From the NCBI GenBank assembly GCA_919902625.1, contig CAKKRO010000155.1:1-15706 (forward strand): a stretch of 15,706 nt of DNA, read 5' to 3'. This DNA comes from Nitrosomonadaceae bacterium. Its GTDB lineage: Bacteria > Pseudomonadota > Gammaproteobacteria > Burkholderiales > Nitrosomonadaceae. Positions within the stretch are counted from its first letter, which is position 1; each line of letters opens with the position of its first letter. The position numbers and the translations under genes are program-made. The notes under the pieces are model-generated. The model did not search any database. It was not told the origin of the DNA and saw only the letters and a list, made by a program, of their open reading frames with translations. Of the stretch, positions 14,508 through 15,706 are shown piece by piece.

Positions 14508-15706
14508 ATGATTCAGCGTCTACCTATATTTCTTGCACTATGCATTCTGCTTTCACTGGCTGCCTGTGCAACTAAAACCCAGGAAAAAAAGTCTGTCGTT
14601 TCATCGGATCGACCGCAAGCCACCACACCTTTTGAACAACTGTCTCTTAAAACGATAGGAAAAACTGTTTTTGAAGAGGACGGAAAGTTTGTCATGATTG
14701 AAGGCAGCCAATGCATCCAGCGTGACAATGGCAAAGAAGCTGCGACCGTGCTGCAATGGGTTGAAATGCCCAGCTATGTGGATAATGGCACTGTCGTGTT
14801 GAATGGCTGGGATTTGCGTTATCTGAATCAAGACCGCGAAATTCACTCCATGCGGGCCGATATCACCCACAGCAAACTGGTTAAAAACACAGGCTCATCC
14901 ATGCTGGTATTTGAAGCACAAGGGAAACTGGATGATCAGAACCAAAATGATGCGTATGAATTTTGTGTGTTTTATACCGCATTCGGCTATCACTCAGCCT
15001 GGATTGATGCCACGATCGAAGGGGATCACAGCGGCATTGATGCTTCAACGCTGCAAAATAAAAACCAAGGCGCTGTCGCCACGCTGGAAAATACCGGAAA
15101 CAAAGGCACCCTAAAAGGCAATGATGCGATTGCGATCATCCCGCGCGGATTTGATTTCCAATTTGATGACACCTTTGAATGCGAACTGCGCTTTCCGCCC
15201 TGCAAATGGGGAGATCGCGCAGATTATCGCCTGTTACAGGCCGCCTACAGCCTTTCTCAAACCGGCGCCTCACCGAATCAGGACGGCAGTCCGCACTGGG
15301 TCACCCAGACTATTTTCAAGGACAAAGCCACGCGCACGCACCGGATTAAAACACGCGCCGCCCTGATTCGCGGTAGCAGCGTCAAACTGCGCGCGGATTT
15401 CCTGGCATTGAACCCGCGCGCAGGGAAAACCAGCACCTGCCGCAAGAATGCCGATGGCATCGTCCGCACCCAGACATTCCGCATCAAAGATCTTCCCTAC
15501 GATTATGCAATACCGATGCTGACCGGCTGGGATCTCTCCTACGAATGCGAGCATCAGCAGGTGCAACGGGCAGGCATCTGGATACATGACATCCGCTTTG
15601 ATCCAGGCTCCAACAGCATGGAATATCAAGTGTCATCCATACTGCGCGATCAGGACGGCGCCCCCAGCTTCAATGCCGCGCATCGCATCACGGTACTGGG
15701 GTTGAA
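14508..15706 (+). CDS. Unrecognised lipoprotein with an internal repeat, 3' end outside the window
   Basis: The frame is open from ATG 14508 to the right edge (399 codons read), so the gene is incomplete. The start has GGAGG (14498-14502) five bases before it; an overlapping ATG at 14504 stops after 23 codons. Residues 1-19 are a signal peptide with lipobox LAAC and C20 as the lipidation site; the next residue is Ala, which predicts outer-membrane sorting. A polar linker (about 21-45) follows. Two segments about 240 residues apart look alike: one from near W101 (GWDLRY) and one from near W341 (GWDLSY), each followed by a beta-rich stretch with a Gly-Ser turn. I recognise no family. It lies 18 bases after rnfH and probably shares its transcript. 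Confidence 0.8.
   Translation, partial: MIQRLPIFLALCILLSLAACATKTQEKKSVVSSDRPQATTPFEQLSLKTIGKTVFEEDGKFVMIEGSQCIQRDNGKEAATVLQWVEMPSYVDNGTVVLNGWDLRYLNQDREIHSMRADITHSKLVKNTGSSMLVFEAQGKLDDQNQNDAYEFCVFYTAFGYHSAWIDATIEGDHSGIDASTLQNKNQGAVATLENTGNKGTLKGNDAIAIIPRGFDFQFDDTFECELRFPPCKWGDRADYRLLQAAYSLSQTGASPNQDGSPHWVTQTIFKDKATRTHRIKTRAALIRGSSVKLRADFLALNPRAGKTSTCRKNADGIVRTQTFRIKDLPYDYAIPMLTGWDLSYECEHQQVQRAGIWIHDIRFDPGSNSMEYQVSSILRDQDGAPSFNAAHRITVLGL

Noticed and set aside
1980..14800. TGGCAC motifs that might begin sigma-54 promoters (for example near 2000, 10543, 11800 and 14790)
   Set aside because: None has the TTGC element at the proper spacing, and all lie inside coding sequence.
14513..14870. Two minus-strand frames opposite the lipoprotein start
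   Set aside because: They lie opposite a plus-strand gene with a strong Shine-Dalgarno, signal peptide and lipobox; they are shadows.
15270..15629. A 119-codon minus-strand frame
   Set aside because: It lies opposite the open lipoprotein frame in G+C-rich sequence, where long antisense frames are common, and has no start signal or recognisable family.

Overview
The window looks like a contiguous piece of a betaproteobacterial chromosome with moderate G+C, most likely from the Nitrosomonadaceae (Nitrosomonas-like). This rests on gene content and order: rplU-rpmA-obgE next to a divergent ispB, a PP0621-like gene in front of pilS-pilR, and smpB divergent from ratA-rnfH. The assignment is by recognition, not by a database search. 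Nearly all of the DNA is coding. I see no insertion sequence, prophage, CRISPR array, tRNA or rRNA.

Left region (1-2541, + strand): the 3' end of a MacA-type periplasmic adaptor, an ABC ATPase and a MacB-type permease. The genes overlap by 1 and 4 bases, so they form one translationally coupled tripartite export operon. An ExoD-family membrane protein (2670-3290) follows under its own AT-rich leader. It converges with a DUF1624/HGSNAT-like membrane acetyltransferase on the - strand (3302-4414).

Middle region (- strand, 7329 down to 3302): rplU, rpmA, a clear intrinsic terminator, then obgE, proB (overlapping obgE by 7 bases) and the HGSNAT-like gene. This joins ribosome synthesis, the Obg ribosome-assembly GTPase and the first step of proline synthesis. 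A divergent promoter region (7342-7475) separates rplU from ispB (polyprenyl diphosphate synthase for the quinone side chain). After ispB comes a roughly 350-base non-coding stretch with one structured hairpin. Then comes a + strand cluster: a small membrane-anchored, Cys-rich PP0621-like protein, PilS and PilR (two-component control of type IV pili through sigma-54).

Right region: a Cox15-type heme A synthase (-) and smpB (-) lie back to back. Divergent from smpB runs ratA-rnfH-lipoprotein (+). The last gene runs off the window and encodes an unrecognised lipoprotein that appears to carry two related segments.

I found no convincing undescribed multi-gene system. The best leads are a hairpin that would bury the ratA ribosome binding site, the duplicated lipoprotein at the right edge, the small Cys-rich protein tied to pilSR, and the acetyltransferase-like gene at the end of the obgE-proB group.
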